Shown: positions 1 through 7,190, numbered from the stretch's first letter. The stretch is DNA of 12,143 nt from Oscillospiraceae bacterium (GCA_902803365.1 CADCPU010000368.1:1-12143), one strand, 5' to 3'. Numbers and translations: made by a program. Notes: generated from the sequence alone by a model not told the origin.

Positions 1-249
1 CGCACAACGGGATATGAGCCTGGTGTATTCACCCATTTCGTTGCCAACGAGCAGATCTATGACAGACATATCGACAATGCTCACGAGCTTCTCCGCCGCG
101 CAGAAAAGATCGATCCGAATGCCAAGACTCCGATGCTGATCCTGAACAAAGAGCCGGGCTGCGACTTCAAGTCCATTCAGGTTGAAGATTTTGAGATGAA
201 GGATTATGAATATCAGGAACCGCAGCTCAAGTTCGAGCTCGGAATCTGA
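1..249 (+). CDS. thyA: Thymidylate synthase, C-terminal part (5' end outside window)
   Basis: Frame 1 is open from the first base to a TGA at 247-249 and gives the last 82 residues of a folate-dependent thymidylate synthase, which methylates dUMP to dTMP with methylene-tetrahydrofolate in the cytoplasm. The visible part has the family's C-terminal landmarks: a Gly-Val-Phe-Thr-His-Phe stretch near local residues 8-13, the Ile-Tyr-Asp-Arg-His segment (Y20 and H23) that matches the nucleotide-contacting Tyr/His region, a Glu-Asp-Phe-Glu segment near 62-65, and a Pro-Gln-Leu-Lys-Phe-Glu-Leu-Gly-Ile end. The last residues are typical of ThyA, whose C-terminus closes over the active site. The catalytic cysteine lies upstream of the window. 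The tRNA downstream has its own promoter, so thyA probably ends its operon here, although no hairpin separates the two. Confidence 0.93.
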   Translation, partial: RTTGYEPGVFTHFVANEQIYDRHIDNAHELLRRAEKIDPNAKTPMLILNKEPGCDFKSIQVEDFEMKDYEYQEPQLKFELGI

Positions 250-257
250 AGTTCGAC

Positions 258-286
258 TTGCTTTATCGCGCTTCATAATGTATAAT
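258..286 (+). promoter_or_regulatory. Promoter of tRNA-Val
   Basis: A -35 box TTGCTT (258-263) and a perfect -10 box TATAAT (281-286) are separated by exactly 17 bases. Initiation would fall near 293, about 12 bases before the mature tRNA end, as expected for a short tRNA leader. It lies just after the thyA stop. Confidence 0.8.
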
Positions 287-304
287 TTCCTCTGTTGACC
301 AAAC

Positions 305-381
305 GGGTGGTTAGCTCAGCTGGTTAGAGTACTTGCTTGACATGCAAGGGGTCGTTGGTTCGAGCCCAATACTACCCACCA
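305..381 (+). tRNA. tRNA-Val (anticodon GAC)
   Basis: The segment folds as a complete cloverleaf. The acceptor stem GGGTGGT (305-311) pairs with ACTACCC (371-377) with one G-T wobble. A D-arm with TAGCTCAG follows. The anticodon stem CTTGC/GCAAG encloses the loop TTGACAT with anticodon GAC at 339-341. The T-arm is GTTGG/CCAAT around loop TTCGAGC. Discriminator A378 is followed by a genome-encoded CCA (379-381). GAC reads the valine codons GUC and GUU. It forms a single-gene transcription unit with the promoter at 258-286 and the terminator at 394-421. Confidence 0.96.
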
Positions 382-393
382 GATCAACATTGA

Positions 394-421
394 AGCCGTC
401 TCTTAATGAGACGGCTTTTTA
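394..421 (+). terminator. Rho-independent terminator after tRNA-Val
   Basis: A 9-bp perfect stem AGCCGTCTC (394-402) / GAGACGGCT (408-416) with the 5-base loop TTAAT is followed by a T-rich run from 416. It starts 12 bases after the tRNA and ends that unit. Confidence 0.93.
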
Positions 422-465
422 TTTGCGTATTTACCTGTAACACCGAATTTAACAATGTTACAAAC

Positions 466-504
466 ATAGAAAAGACCGCCCGCAGCACTTTGCGGAACGG
501 CCTT
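466..504 (-). terminator. Rho-independent terminator of trpB
   Basis: On the - strand the outer stem AAGGCCG/CGGTCTT (one G-U pair) is followed by a small internal loop and an inner stem CCGCA/TGCGG with a 6-base loop, then TTTTCT. The G-U pairing and the T-run face the - strand, which assigns it to the trpB gene ending at 535 and not to the tRNA unit. Confidence 0.8.
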
Positions 505-534
505 GAAATATTAAAACCTTAAACTTATAGCGAA

Positions 535-1905
535 TTAAACCTTAGGGAGCTTAGCAAGGCTTGCTGCGATCTCGTCATCAGAAGGGATGTAGTCAGTCAT
601 CTTGCCGTCGTGGAACGCCTCGTATGCGTACATATCGAAGTAACCTGTACCTGTAAGACCGAATACGATGTTCTTTGCTTCGCCAGTCTCCTTGCACTTG
701 AGAGCCTCGTCGATAGCAACCTTGATAGCGTGTGAGCTCTCAGGAGCAGGAAGGATACCCTCAACTCTTGCGAAGTACTCAGCTGCCTTGAAGACCTCTG
801 TCTGAGCAACGCTCGTAGCTTCCATGAGACCGTCATGATAGAGCTGTGACAATGTGGAGCTCATTCCGTGATAACGGAGACCGCCTGCGTGATTAGGAGC
901 AGGAATGAAGTCGCTGCCGAGTGTGTACATCTTTGCGAGAGGGCAAACCATACCGGTATCGCAGAAATCGTAAGCGTATGTTCCGCGCGTGAAGCTTGGG
1001 CAGGACTTAGGCTCAACAGCGATGATCCTGTAGTCAGCTTCTCCTCTGAGCTTCTCACCCATGAACGGAGCGATCAAGCCGCCGAGGTTGGATCCGCCGC
1101 CTGCACAACCGATAACGATATCAGCCTTAACGCCGTACTTATCAAGAGCAGCCTTTGTCTCAAGACCGATTACGGACTGATGGAGAAGAACCTGGTTAAG
1201 AACGCTTCCGAGAACGTAGCGGTAACCTTCTGTACCGACTGCTACTTCAACAGCCTCGGAGATAGCGCAACCGAGGGAACCTGTTGTACCCGGGTGCTCA
1301 GCAAGGATCTTGCGGCCGATGTTTGTTGTCTCAGAAGGAGAAGGTGTTACGGATGCGCCGTATGTTCTCATTACTTCGCGACGGAAAGGCTTCTGCTCGT
1401 AGGAGCACTTAACCATGAATACCTTACAGTCGAGGTCGAGGTATGAACAAGCCATTGAAAGAGCTGTACCCCACTGGCCTGCACCTGTCTCTGTCGTAAC
1501 GCCCTTGAGGCCCTGCTTCTTAGCGTAGTAAGCCTGAGCGATGGAAGAGTTGAGCTTGTGGCTTCCGCTCGTGTTGTTACCTTCGAATTTGTAGTAGATA
1601 TGAGCAGGTGTTCCGAGCTTCTCTTCGAGGCAATATGCTCTTACGAGAGGGGACGGACGATACATCTTGTAGAAGTTTCTGATCTCCTGCGGGATCTCGA
1701 AAAACTTAGTCGTATCATCAAGTTCCTGCTTAGCAAGCTCTTCGCAGAATACTACGGAGAGTTCTTCAAGTGTCATAGGCTGCTTTGTTCCCGGATTAAG
1801 GAGAGGAGCCGGCTTATTCTTCATGTCTGCTCTGAGGTTGTACCAAGCCTTAGGCATCTCACTCTCATCAAGATAGATCTTGTAAGGTATTTCGTTGTTT
1901 GACAT
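535..1905 (-). CDS. trpB: Tryptophan synthase beta chain, TrpB2-like
   Basis: This is a 456-residue PLP enzyme of the tryptophan synthase beta family, which condenses indole with serine to make tryptophan. It shows the PLP-lysine motif Gly-Ser-His-Lys-Leu-Asn (K117), the Glu-Thr-Gly-Ala-Gly-Gln-Trp segment with the conserved glutamate near 139, and the phosphate-binding Gly-Gly-Gly-Ser-Asn loop at 269-273. Length, the N-terminal extension (a motif Tyr-Asn-Leu-Arg-Ala-Asp near 22-27) and Arg-Pro-Ser-Pro-Leu near 83-87 fit the longer TrpB2 class better than the about 400-residue TrpB1. An in-frame ATG-less extension to 2010 exists, but it runs through the T-box terminator, so I use the ATG at 1905 with AGGAG (1916-1920) about 10 bases upstream. 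No trpA or other trp gene is adjacent, so it may salvage indole; that is inference. The tRNA-Trp T-box upstream controls it. Confidence 0.9.
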   Translation of the reverse strand: MSNNEIPYKIYLDESEMPKAWYNLRADMKNKPAPLLNPGTKQPMTLEELSVVFCEELAKQELDDTTKFFEIPQEIRNFYKMYRPSPLVRAYCLEEKLGTPAHIYYKFEGNNTSGSHKLNSSIAQAYYAKKQGLKGVTTETGAGQWGTALSMACSYLDLDCKVFMVKCSYEQKPFRREVMRTYGASVTPSPSETTNIGRKILAEHPGTTGSLGCAISEAVEVAVGTEGYRYVLGSVLNQVLLHQSVIGLETKAALDKYGVKADIVIGCAGGGSNLGGLIAPFMGEKLRGEADYRIIAVEPKSCPSFTRGTYAYDFCDTGMVCPLAKMYTLGSDFIPAPNHAGGLRYHGMSSTLSQLYHDGLMEATSVAQTEVFKAAEYFARVEGILPAPESSHAIKVAIDEALKCKETGEAKNIVFGLTGTGYFDMYAYEAFHDGKMTDYIPSDDEIAASLAKLPKV

Positions 1906-1941
1906 TGCTTCATGTCTCCTTTCGATTTTTTCGGGACAAAC

Positions 1942-1983
1942 AAAAATCCTGTCCCTGCATTTAACTGATCTGCTGGGACAGGA
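1942..1983 (-). terminator. Regulated terminator of the T-box leader
   Basis: On the - strand TCCTGTCCC (1983-1975) pairs perfectly with GGGACAGGA (1955-1947) and is followed by TTTTTG. The loop is 19 bases. The 5' arm is shared with the antiterminator, as T-box attenuation requires. It ends about 37 bases before the trpB start codon. Confidence 0.92.
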
Positions 1984-2236
1984 ATTAATTATCGTATCCT
2001 GCGGTGCCACCCGGCTTGAATCGAACCTTATGAACGATTCCTCTTAGTGCATACAATCATATGCAAACCTCATTAACGAACGGTCAATACGTCTCCCATA
2101 ATCTGCTTATAAAACATTTCCGGTCGCCCTCAAAAGTCCATTCAACCTTATCTTCATCATCGCGATCACACCATCCGCGACTCTCTGAATATGAAACAAT
2201 AAGATCTACTTACCCTTTATCAACGGTTTAAGTCTG
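1942..2236 (-). promoter_or_regulatory. T-box riboswitch, tRNA-Trp specific, upstream of trpB
   Basis: This is a transcription-attenuating T-box leader. Reading the - strand, the Stem I upper helix pairs CTTAT..TTTCAT with ATGAAG..ATAAG. The AGAGAG motif and the distal hairpin TCGCG/CGCGA with loop GATGGTGTGAT follow. An AGTA on the 5' side faces GAA-TGG-A on the 3' side, which places the specifier codon TGG (Trp) at 2138-2140. The T-box core GGGTGGCACCGC lies at about 2001-2012, with the tRNA-end-binding TGGC at 2006-2009. TGGC pairs with GCCA, the 3' end of a tRNA with discriminator G, as bacterial tRNA-Trp has. The antiterminator reads GGG, bulge TGGCACC, GCAGGA / TCCTGT, CCC. Its 3' arm is also the 5' arm of the terminator, so the two folds exclude each other. 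Uncharged tRNA-Trp should switch trpB on. Confidence 0.93.
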
Positions 2237-2241
2237 TTTCT

Positions 2242-2270
2242 GTTATACACTGAATATTCGAAAAATGCAA
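2242..2270 (-). promoter_or_regulatory. Promoter of the T-box / trpB unit
   Basis: On the - strand a -35 box TTGCAT (2270-2265) and a -10 box TATAAC (2247-2242) are 17 bases apart. Initiation near 2235 precedes the first T-box Stem I elements by a short lead. It begins only about 10 bases after the stop of the upstream gene, with no terminator between them. Confidence 0.78.
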
Positions 2271-2280
2271 CCTTTTAAAA

Positions 2281-5200
2281 TCACTCGGCTACCGTCATGG
2301 TCATTACCTGACCCGGCTGAAGCGTATAATTCCTGTTTCTGGCGGAGACCGTCTGCGTCTGAAGGAGCTTGCCTTCAGACGAATATCTGCTTACGACAGC
2401 ACCGTCAAGCGACATGTTGACGCCGTTTATGAGGAACTGCTGCTGTGAATCCGTCGCATTTGCGATAACTACGAATCTTGTATCCTCATAGCGGTATACG
2501 GCCACATTACAGTCGGAAGCAAAGCCTTCGAGAGTGTACGGCGAATTATCCGACAACGGCTTTTGGATCTCGACAGAGAGCCTTTTCGAGAACGCCAGAG
2601 GCTTTATGATATTAAGACAGCGAAGGAACGTCTGATTGTTGGAATCAAGGAGCTTGTCGTAATCGGCAAATGTCCTCGATGCATCGATATCGACGAGGAC
2701 CATACCTGCAAATAGCGACTCGTCGGACAGTATAGCCGACATGAACTCACCTGCCGTGTACTGATTCTTCTCCATATCGGAATCGAACTTCAGAGAGGAG
2801 ATAAACTCGCCCGTGCCGCCAACATAGGAACTGACACGCGGTGTACCGTTGTTGGCTTCAACAAAATAAGCGTCGATGTGCTGGATATAGGATTCACCCT
2901 CTGCGCGGTTGTTGTCAGTAACAAATCCGGAGCAGTGGCAGTCAGCATTGGACAGCATCGTGCCGCCCTCATAATACATACCGTCTGCGAACGTGATCTT
3001 ATCCTTAAGCTCTGTGTAGTACTCAGACTGGCGTATGAGCGTGCTTATAAAGTTAACATATGCGGATTTTTGCATATCGCTCACGAAAACGCCGTCTGCA
3101 TCATTGATCTCAACGACGATCTTCGAGAACTGTCTGCTCCACGGCACTGCAGTACCGTTATCGATACGGATCTTTCCGTAAGTGGTAGAAAGAGATCCGC
3201 AGAGATACTCAAGGAGCGAGTCGATAACGTCGTAGTTGGCATTAGGTCCGATGACGAACCACGGATAAGCCGAACTCTCTTTGACGATCTTGAGGGACTC
3301 CTCAAGCGAAGAGCAGTTATTGACCTTGCCTGCGCCTTCCTCGACTACAGAATTCGAATTAGCAGGAAGCGAATAGAGAGAATCGTATCCGATACCCTCA
3401 GAACCGATCCTTAAGTTATTGAGCCTGATGCAGTTAGGCTCGGCATCGACTATGACCGATCTGAAATCATCAGGGACCTGTGTACCCGAGAACTTCTCAA
3501 GACCGAGATATACACCGTCAACACGAAGCTCACCTGCGCCTTCAAAAGCTATGTTGAGCCTGATCGCGTTCTTACTCTTGATGAGCTCATCCGAAGCGAC
3601 AAACACGTAGGAAGACTCCTGGAAATTGGAGGTAAGGTCCTCTACCGCAAAACCGATATCGGCACAGCCTTCAGATGAGATCCAGATCTTGGCGTTGTGA
3701 AGTTCAGTATTATATTCAGCCAGATAGAGCTGGAGACTTAAGAAGTCATTCTCATTGAAGACTTCGTCGCCCGACTCTCCGAGCTGCTGTGACATTACGT
3801 GAAGTCCGTCTTTGGTACCGAGAAGTCTTGCACACTTTTTGCCGTAGCCTGCAGGAGCTTCATCGATGGCAGAGAGCATCGTTCCGTCGCCGTAAACATC
3901 CCAGGATGAACCGGGCGTCGTAATTCCCCACTCGTCAATATCAGCAGTATCACCCGAATTAAATGATGCAGCCGAGCAGGAAGTATTATCTCTCTCGATA
4001 TAGCAGATATCGCCCTTAAAGACCTGATCTTCAGCGATCGTTGAATTGATCCTGAAGCTCGAGAGGACCGAAGTCTGGCTCAAGGACGTGCCGCTATATA
4101 GACAGAGCCTGCCGCTTACACCGTTAAATACGGCATCGGCCTTCTTGGACATCTCGAGATTCCTGAACTGACCGTCAGCCCAGAAACTGATCTTGCCGTC
4201 AGAAGCTACGAATAAGATCTCGTTCTTGTTGACCACGCAGATCTTCGTGGTGTCGGCTCTTCCCTCGATAACAACGGAACTGCTGTCAACAGGATCCAAT
4301 ATGATCGTCTCGCCGCCTTCGAGGAGGATACCGATCGCATCCGAAGAAGTCGTGATATCGAGAACGTTCTTACCTTCAAGAAGCTTCTTTGCATCAGGAT
4401 ACTCGCGATAGAGAAGTCCGTTGGAAGAATAGAAGATATCTCCGTCATCCGTGATGACACAGATGTGATCTGACGTATTGATTATGTATCTGGCATTACC
4501 GTTAAACTTACCGAGATCTTCTGCGGCAGCACCTGCCACGTTGATGACGTGACCGTTTGAGAGGAGTACCCAAGCGCTCTTATTTATTGCTGCGATCATC
4601 TTGGCAGATACGCCCGATCCCAAAAAGCTTGAAGGAACGGTATCCTTGACCGAGAAGTTCTTGCCGTCACTTGAGAACAAGATCTTACCCTGCGCAGTCA
4701 GTGCGAAGATTCCGTCAGCAGAAGAACAAAGATCGACAAAAGAATCTCCCTCGATCTGTGTGCGCTTGGACAGTTCCTCGGATGTGATATCAGCTACCAG
4801 GAAACCTTCTTCTGTAATGGAAACGAGTGAATTGTCGTGTACGGCAGTCTTCTTGAGCCTGTCGTGCGTCCAGTATATGTTTCTGTCATTGAGTTCTTCG
4901 AGAATACCGAAGTCAGCTTCGTTATAGGATACGATCGCAGCTTCAACGCTCGGGACCAGTGCTCCGTCTTCGTCAAAAGTATAGATCCTGATCTTGTTGT
5001 TTTCGACATTGGTCGTGTCAAGTCCCGAGCCCTCTTCGTCAAAATAAACGAGATTGCCCTCAGCACTGTCGATATGGAAAGATTCGAACGAGCTGAAAGA
5101 CTCGAACGAGCCGTCCCTAACAAAGTTATTGAGCGGGATATAGTCAAGATTGATACCGGTGCCCTGGAACGACTGGACCGTAGATGCGTTTTTGGTCAGA

Positions 5201-5358
5201 CGTATCGAGCAAAGCTCTGCACGCGTTCCGAAGATACCTGCCGCAGCCAGTATGCCGAGCGCCAATGTAGACAGGACGATCAGGACTGCCAAAGAAACAA
5301 ACAGTCCCCTTTTTCTGAATCTGCCATATCGCTGTCTTAATCTACTGAATACGCTCAT
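2281..5358 (-). CDS. Membrane-anchored extracytoplasmic protein: propeller-like, sugar-binding-like and glycosidase-like regions
   Basis: I do not recognise this 1025-residue protein by name. A basic N-terminus (residues 6-18, rich in Arg/Lys) precedes one hydrophobic segment at about 19-43, so it should be anchored by a single helix with the rest outside. Residues about 95-440 contain recurring short beta units with Asp-Gly turns (for example near 214-233, 298-313, 380-397), resembling a beta-propeller. Residues about 505-620 look like a jelly-roll sugar-binding module ending in Asp-Gly-Val-Tyr-Leu-Gly. Residues about 640-915 have the rhythm of a GH51-like TIM barrel, and about 945-1025 a C-terminal beta-sandwich ending in a Leu-Gln-Pro-Gly-Gln segment. 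I cannot find the expected Asn-Glu acid/base pair or the nucleophile Glu, so activity is doubtful. The start follows the CPBP gene by 7 bases and has only a weak AGG upstream, suggesting translational coupling. Confidence 0.8.
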   Translation of the reverse strand: MSVFSRLRQRYGRFRKRGLFVSLAVLIVLSTLALGILAAAGIFGTRAELCSIRLTKNASTVQSFQGTGINLDYIPLNNFVRDGSFESFSSFESFHIDSAEGNLVYFDEEGSGLDTTNVENNKIRIYTFDEDGALVPSVEAAIVSYNEADFGILEELNDRNIYWTHDRLKKTAVHDNSLVSITEEGFLVADITSEELSKRTQIEGDSFVDLCSSADGIFALTAQGKILFSSDGKNFSVKDTVPSSFLGSGVSAKMIAAINKSAWVLLSNGHVINVAGAAAEDLGKFNGNARYIINTSDHICVITDDGDIFYSSNGLLYREYPDAKKLLEGKNVLDITTSSDAIGILLEGGETIILDPVDSSSVVIEGRADTTKICVVNKNEILFVASDGKISFWADGQFRNLEMSKKADAVFNGVSGRLCLYSGTSLSQTSVLSSFRINSTIAEDQVFKGDICYIERDNTSCSAASFNSGDTADIDEWGITTPGSSWDVYGDGTMLSAIDEAPAGYGKKCARLLGTKDGLHVMSQQLGESGDEVFNENDFLSLQLYLAEYNTELHNAKIWISSEGCADIGFAVEDLTSNFQESSYVFVASDELIKSKNAIRLNIAFEGAGELRVDGVYLGLEKFSGTQVPDDFRSVIVDAEPNCIRLNNLRIGSEGIGYDSLYSLPANSNSVVEEGAGKVNNCSSLEESLKIVKESSAYPWFVIGPNANYDVIDSLLEYLCGSLSTTYGKIRIDNGTAVPWSRQFSKIVVEINDADGVFVSDMQKSAYVNFISTLIRQSEYYTELKDKITFADGMYYEGGTMLSNADCHCSGFVTDNNRAEGESYIQHIDAYFVEANNGTPRVSSYVGGTGEFISSLKFDSDMEKNQYTAGEFMSAILSDESLFAGMVLVDIDASRTFADYDKLLDSNNQTFLRCLNIIKPLAFSKRLSVEIQKPLSDNSPYTLEGFASDCNVAVYRYEDTRFVVIANATDSQQQFLINGVNMSLDGAVVSRYSSEGKLLQTQTVSARNRNYTLQPGQVMTMTVAE

Positions 5359-5365
5359 ATGGAAC

Positions 5366-6382
5366 CTATTTGATCACGAATGTAATAGAATTGTTTTCGC
5401 CGTCTTTGTCATCATTGTCTTTGCTTGCTGCAAAGTCACCTACATTTGCCGTACGTGTTCCGTCACTTATGGAATCCACGGTTATCTCACGATTCTTCTT
5501 CTCGGCATTCTTATAACGAAGTATGAATATCGCGATAACGAAGAATACTGCCGGGAGCATATAGATAGAGAATACCGTAAAAAAAGCGGATATGCGTTTT
5601 GCCGTCTCTTCCGGGATATTGAAAAGACCCGAATCGAGCATCACAGGCAATGCGCCGCCAAAGAAATTAAACAAAACGTGAGCGATGATCGTAAGGAAAA
5701 GATTGGAAGTCAAATAATAAATCATTCCGAGCAAAATACCGCAGATGAGCGCATATCCGATGTGGACTGAGATACCGTGCATAAGTCCGAATACGACCGC
5801 TGATATCAGGATCGAGAACCAGCCGGAATATGCTTTCCTGAACTGTCCGAGGATAACGCCTCTGTACAGTAATTCTTCAAATACAGGGATCACGATCACA
5901 GTTGAGACATAGTCAAGGATCTGATCGAAAAGAGGCACCTCTTCAGGTGTGATCTCGTTAAACCTGTCGATCGATTCCGAATAAACATCCAACTGATCCT
6001 TGACGGTATTCATATGCTCTGACATCAGAGTCACGATATTCATATAAACGCTTACGATACCCAAAAGACCAAATGCAAATGCTATAACGAGCATCACCTC
6101 AGTGGCCTTGGGAGTCTTGATCATCAATCCCGACTTCTTGTCGGAATAGACCTTCGCCGAAAACTTTATGAGCCATGGGATCGTCAATAATGCAAGGATG
6201 CCGTATGCCAAGTAGTAGAGACCCTCATACTTGTTATAATCCAATCCTGCAAAGACAAGGACAAAGACTGCCAGGAACTGAGCAGCAAAAGCTATCGATA
6301 CTCCGATAAGACCAAACAGCCACGGAAAGATCACATCTCCCGAGCTTGCTTTATTATCCTTAACGAATATCCCTTGAGACAT
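5366..6382 (-). CDS. CPBP-family intramembrane glutamic/metallo-protease
   Basis: This 338-residue polytopic membrane protein belongs to the CPBP family (CAAX prenyl protease 2 / Rce1-like, also called Abi). It carries the family's three active-site motifs in order: Glu-Glu-Leu-Leu-Tyr-Arg (E169, E170, R174), Phe-Gly-Leu-Met-His (F198, H202) and His-Val-Leu-Phe-Asn (H235, N239). Hydrophobic segments lie at about 18-46, 55-73, 95-120, 155-168, 188-202, 207-224, 226-244 and 265-289. The C-terminal tail of about 50 residues is charged and acidic. In Gram-positive bacteria such proteins are often linked to bacteriocin immunity or peptide processing, but nothing here shows a substrate. The start ATG has AAAGGAG six bases upstream. 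It sits between a DUF1292 gene (23-base gap) and the 1025-residue anchored protein (7-base gap), so the genes are probably co-transcribed. Confidence 0.92.
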   Translation of the reverse strand: MSQGIFVKDNKASSGDVIFPWLFGLIGVSIAFAAQFLAVFVLVFAGLDYNKYEGLYYLAYGILALLTIPWLIKFSAKVYSDKKSGLMIKTPKATEVMLVIAFAFGLLGIVSVYMNIVTLMSEHMNTVKDQLDVYSESIDRFNEITPEEVPLFDQILDYVSTVIVIPVFEELLYRGVILGQFRKAYSGWFSILISAVVFGLMHGISVHIGYALICGILLGMIYYLTSNLFLTIIAHVLFNFFGGALPVMLDSGLFNIPEETAKRISAFFTVFSIYMLPAVFFVIAIFILRYKNAEKKNREITVDSISDGTRTANVGDFAASKDNDDKDGENNSITFVIK

Positions 6383-6405
6383 TCCATGCTCCTTTGTTCG
6401 TGAAT

Positions 6406-6840
6406 TTATTTACGAGTATCAAAATCAGAATAATACTCAACGTCTTCGGGATCACTGAACAACACGAAATTCTTCGTATGCTGCTTCCCGACATTGCCCG
6501 CCTCAAAATACCTCCTGATGAACGCATCGAAGGCATCATTGAGTTCCGCGGAATCCTTGATGGAATAGAAGAACTGTTCGCCCTTGTCCGTAAACTGTGT
6601 CCTCATGATAACAAGTTCAGGCTTCTTGTGGTTACCGTCATCCGGTTCGTAGTTATACATAACCACATATTCGTACTTGTCCATACGGAAATTGTCCACT
6701 ACCGACAGGTAGTAGTACTTACCGTTAGAGACGTCGCTGATGACTATGAGGTCATCATCGGCGTTCGGTTTCTGGGATATGTCCGGTCTCTCGGGCCTTA
6801 AGATACTTCTGAGCTTACTGCTCCTGTGAGTCGTCTTCAT
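6406..6840 (-). CDS. DUF1292-like protein, divergent paralogue of the upstream gene
   Basis: This is a 144-residue protein of unknown function. From about residue 30 to 110 it aligns by eye with the gene just upstream: Leu-Ile-Val-Ile-Ser-Asp at 31-36, Val-Asp-Asn-Phe at 48-51 and Pro-Glu-Leu-Val-Ile at 74-78 match the same steps in its neighbour (Val-Asp-Asn-Phe 42-45, Pro-Glu-Met-Val-Ile 62-66). It adds a basic N-terminal tail of about 20 residues and a C-terminal extension of about 30 residues, and lacks the acidic tails of its neighbour. I chose the ATG at 6840, which overlaps the upstream gene by 26 bases and has GAGG three bases before it; the longer frame to 6900 has no such site and would translate the neighbour's acidic tail out of frame. 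The overlap points to translational coupling. Confidence 0.8.
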   Translation of the reverse strand: MKTTHRSSKLRSILRPERPDISQKPNADDDLIVISDVSNGKYYYLSVVDNFRMDKYEYVVMYNYEPDDGNHKKPELVIMRTQFTDKGEQFFYSIKDSAELNDAFDAFIRRYFEAGNVGKQHTKNFVLFSDPEDVEYYSDFDTRK

Positions 6841-7156
6841 CTTCCTCGTCCAGATAATCCTCACAGAGAGAATCATAGTAATCGTAAACCGGATCTTCAT
6901 CCTCTTCGTCGAGTGAAGCGATCGTTATCTCTCCGTTCTCGTCCTCGAGCTCCTCAAAGATAACCATCTCAGGATCATCCTCGAGTGTAAGGAGAACACA
7001 GTAGGATTTGGAATTAAAATCAAAATTATCTACATAAGCGAATTCAAACTCTTCGCCTGTCTCTTCGTCCTTAAGTGTTACGACGTTATCCATATCTTCA
7101 TCCTCAAAAACGTTCTCTGCGTCGTTATTGAGATTCAAATCTTTATCATCAGCCAT
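6815..7156 (-). CDS. DUF1292 family protein (YrzB-like)
   Basis: This 113-residue very acidic protein has the DUF1292 pattern: Asn-Val-Val-Thr-Leu-Lys-Asp at about 24-30, Glu-Glu-Phe-Glu-Phe, Val-Asp-Asn-Phe at 42-45, a beta-rich core and Pro-Glu-Met-Val-Ile at 62-66. Long Asp/Glu runs occur near 84-88 and 103-109. Its function is unknown. In Bacillota a member of this family (yrzB in Bacillus subtilis) follows ireB/yrzL and ruvX/yrrK, the order seen here, which supports the assignment. GGAGG lies nine bases before the ATG, and an extended -10 promoter lies just upstream (7191-7199). It heads a likely four-gene unit running to 2281. Confidence 0.9.
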   Translation of the reverse strand: MADDKDLNLNNDAENVFEDEDMDNVVTLKDEETGEEFEFAYVDNFDFNSKSYCVLLTLEDDPEMVIFEELEDENGEITIASLDEEDEDPVYDYYDSLCEDYLDEEDEDDSQEQ

Positions 7157-7190
7157 ATATATAAACCTCCGTTAAGTAGTCAGACATCTA

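Noticed and set aside
436..462. Inverted repeat TGTAAC ... GTTACA between the two terminators
   Set aside because: Six-base arms separated by 15 bases in an A/T-rich gap are easily explained by chance, and no promoter lies next to it to suggest an operator.
868..1446. A + strand open frame of 192 codons inside trpB
   Set aside because: It is antisense to a clear enzyme gene, has no family resemblance and no ribosome binding site; similar shadows occur opposite most genes here.
1906..2010. N-terminal extension of trpB by 35 residues to 2010
   Set aside because: The extension translates the T-box terminator and antiterminator. The ATG at 1905 has a good ribosome binding site and gives the normal protein start.
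5150..5770. A + strand open frame of 206 codons spanning the junction of two - strand genes
   Set aside because: It runs across two genes on the other strand, has no ribosome binding site and no recognisable domain.
5366..6382. CPBP protein as part of a bacteriocin-immunity or phage-defence system
   Set aside because: No bacteriocin precursor, exporter or defence gene is nearby; the neighbours are DUF1292 proteins and an anchored surface protein.
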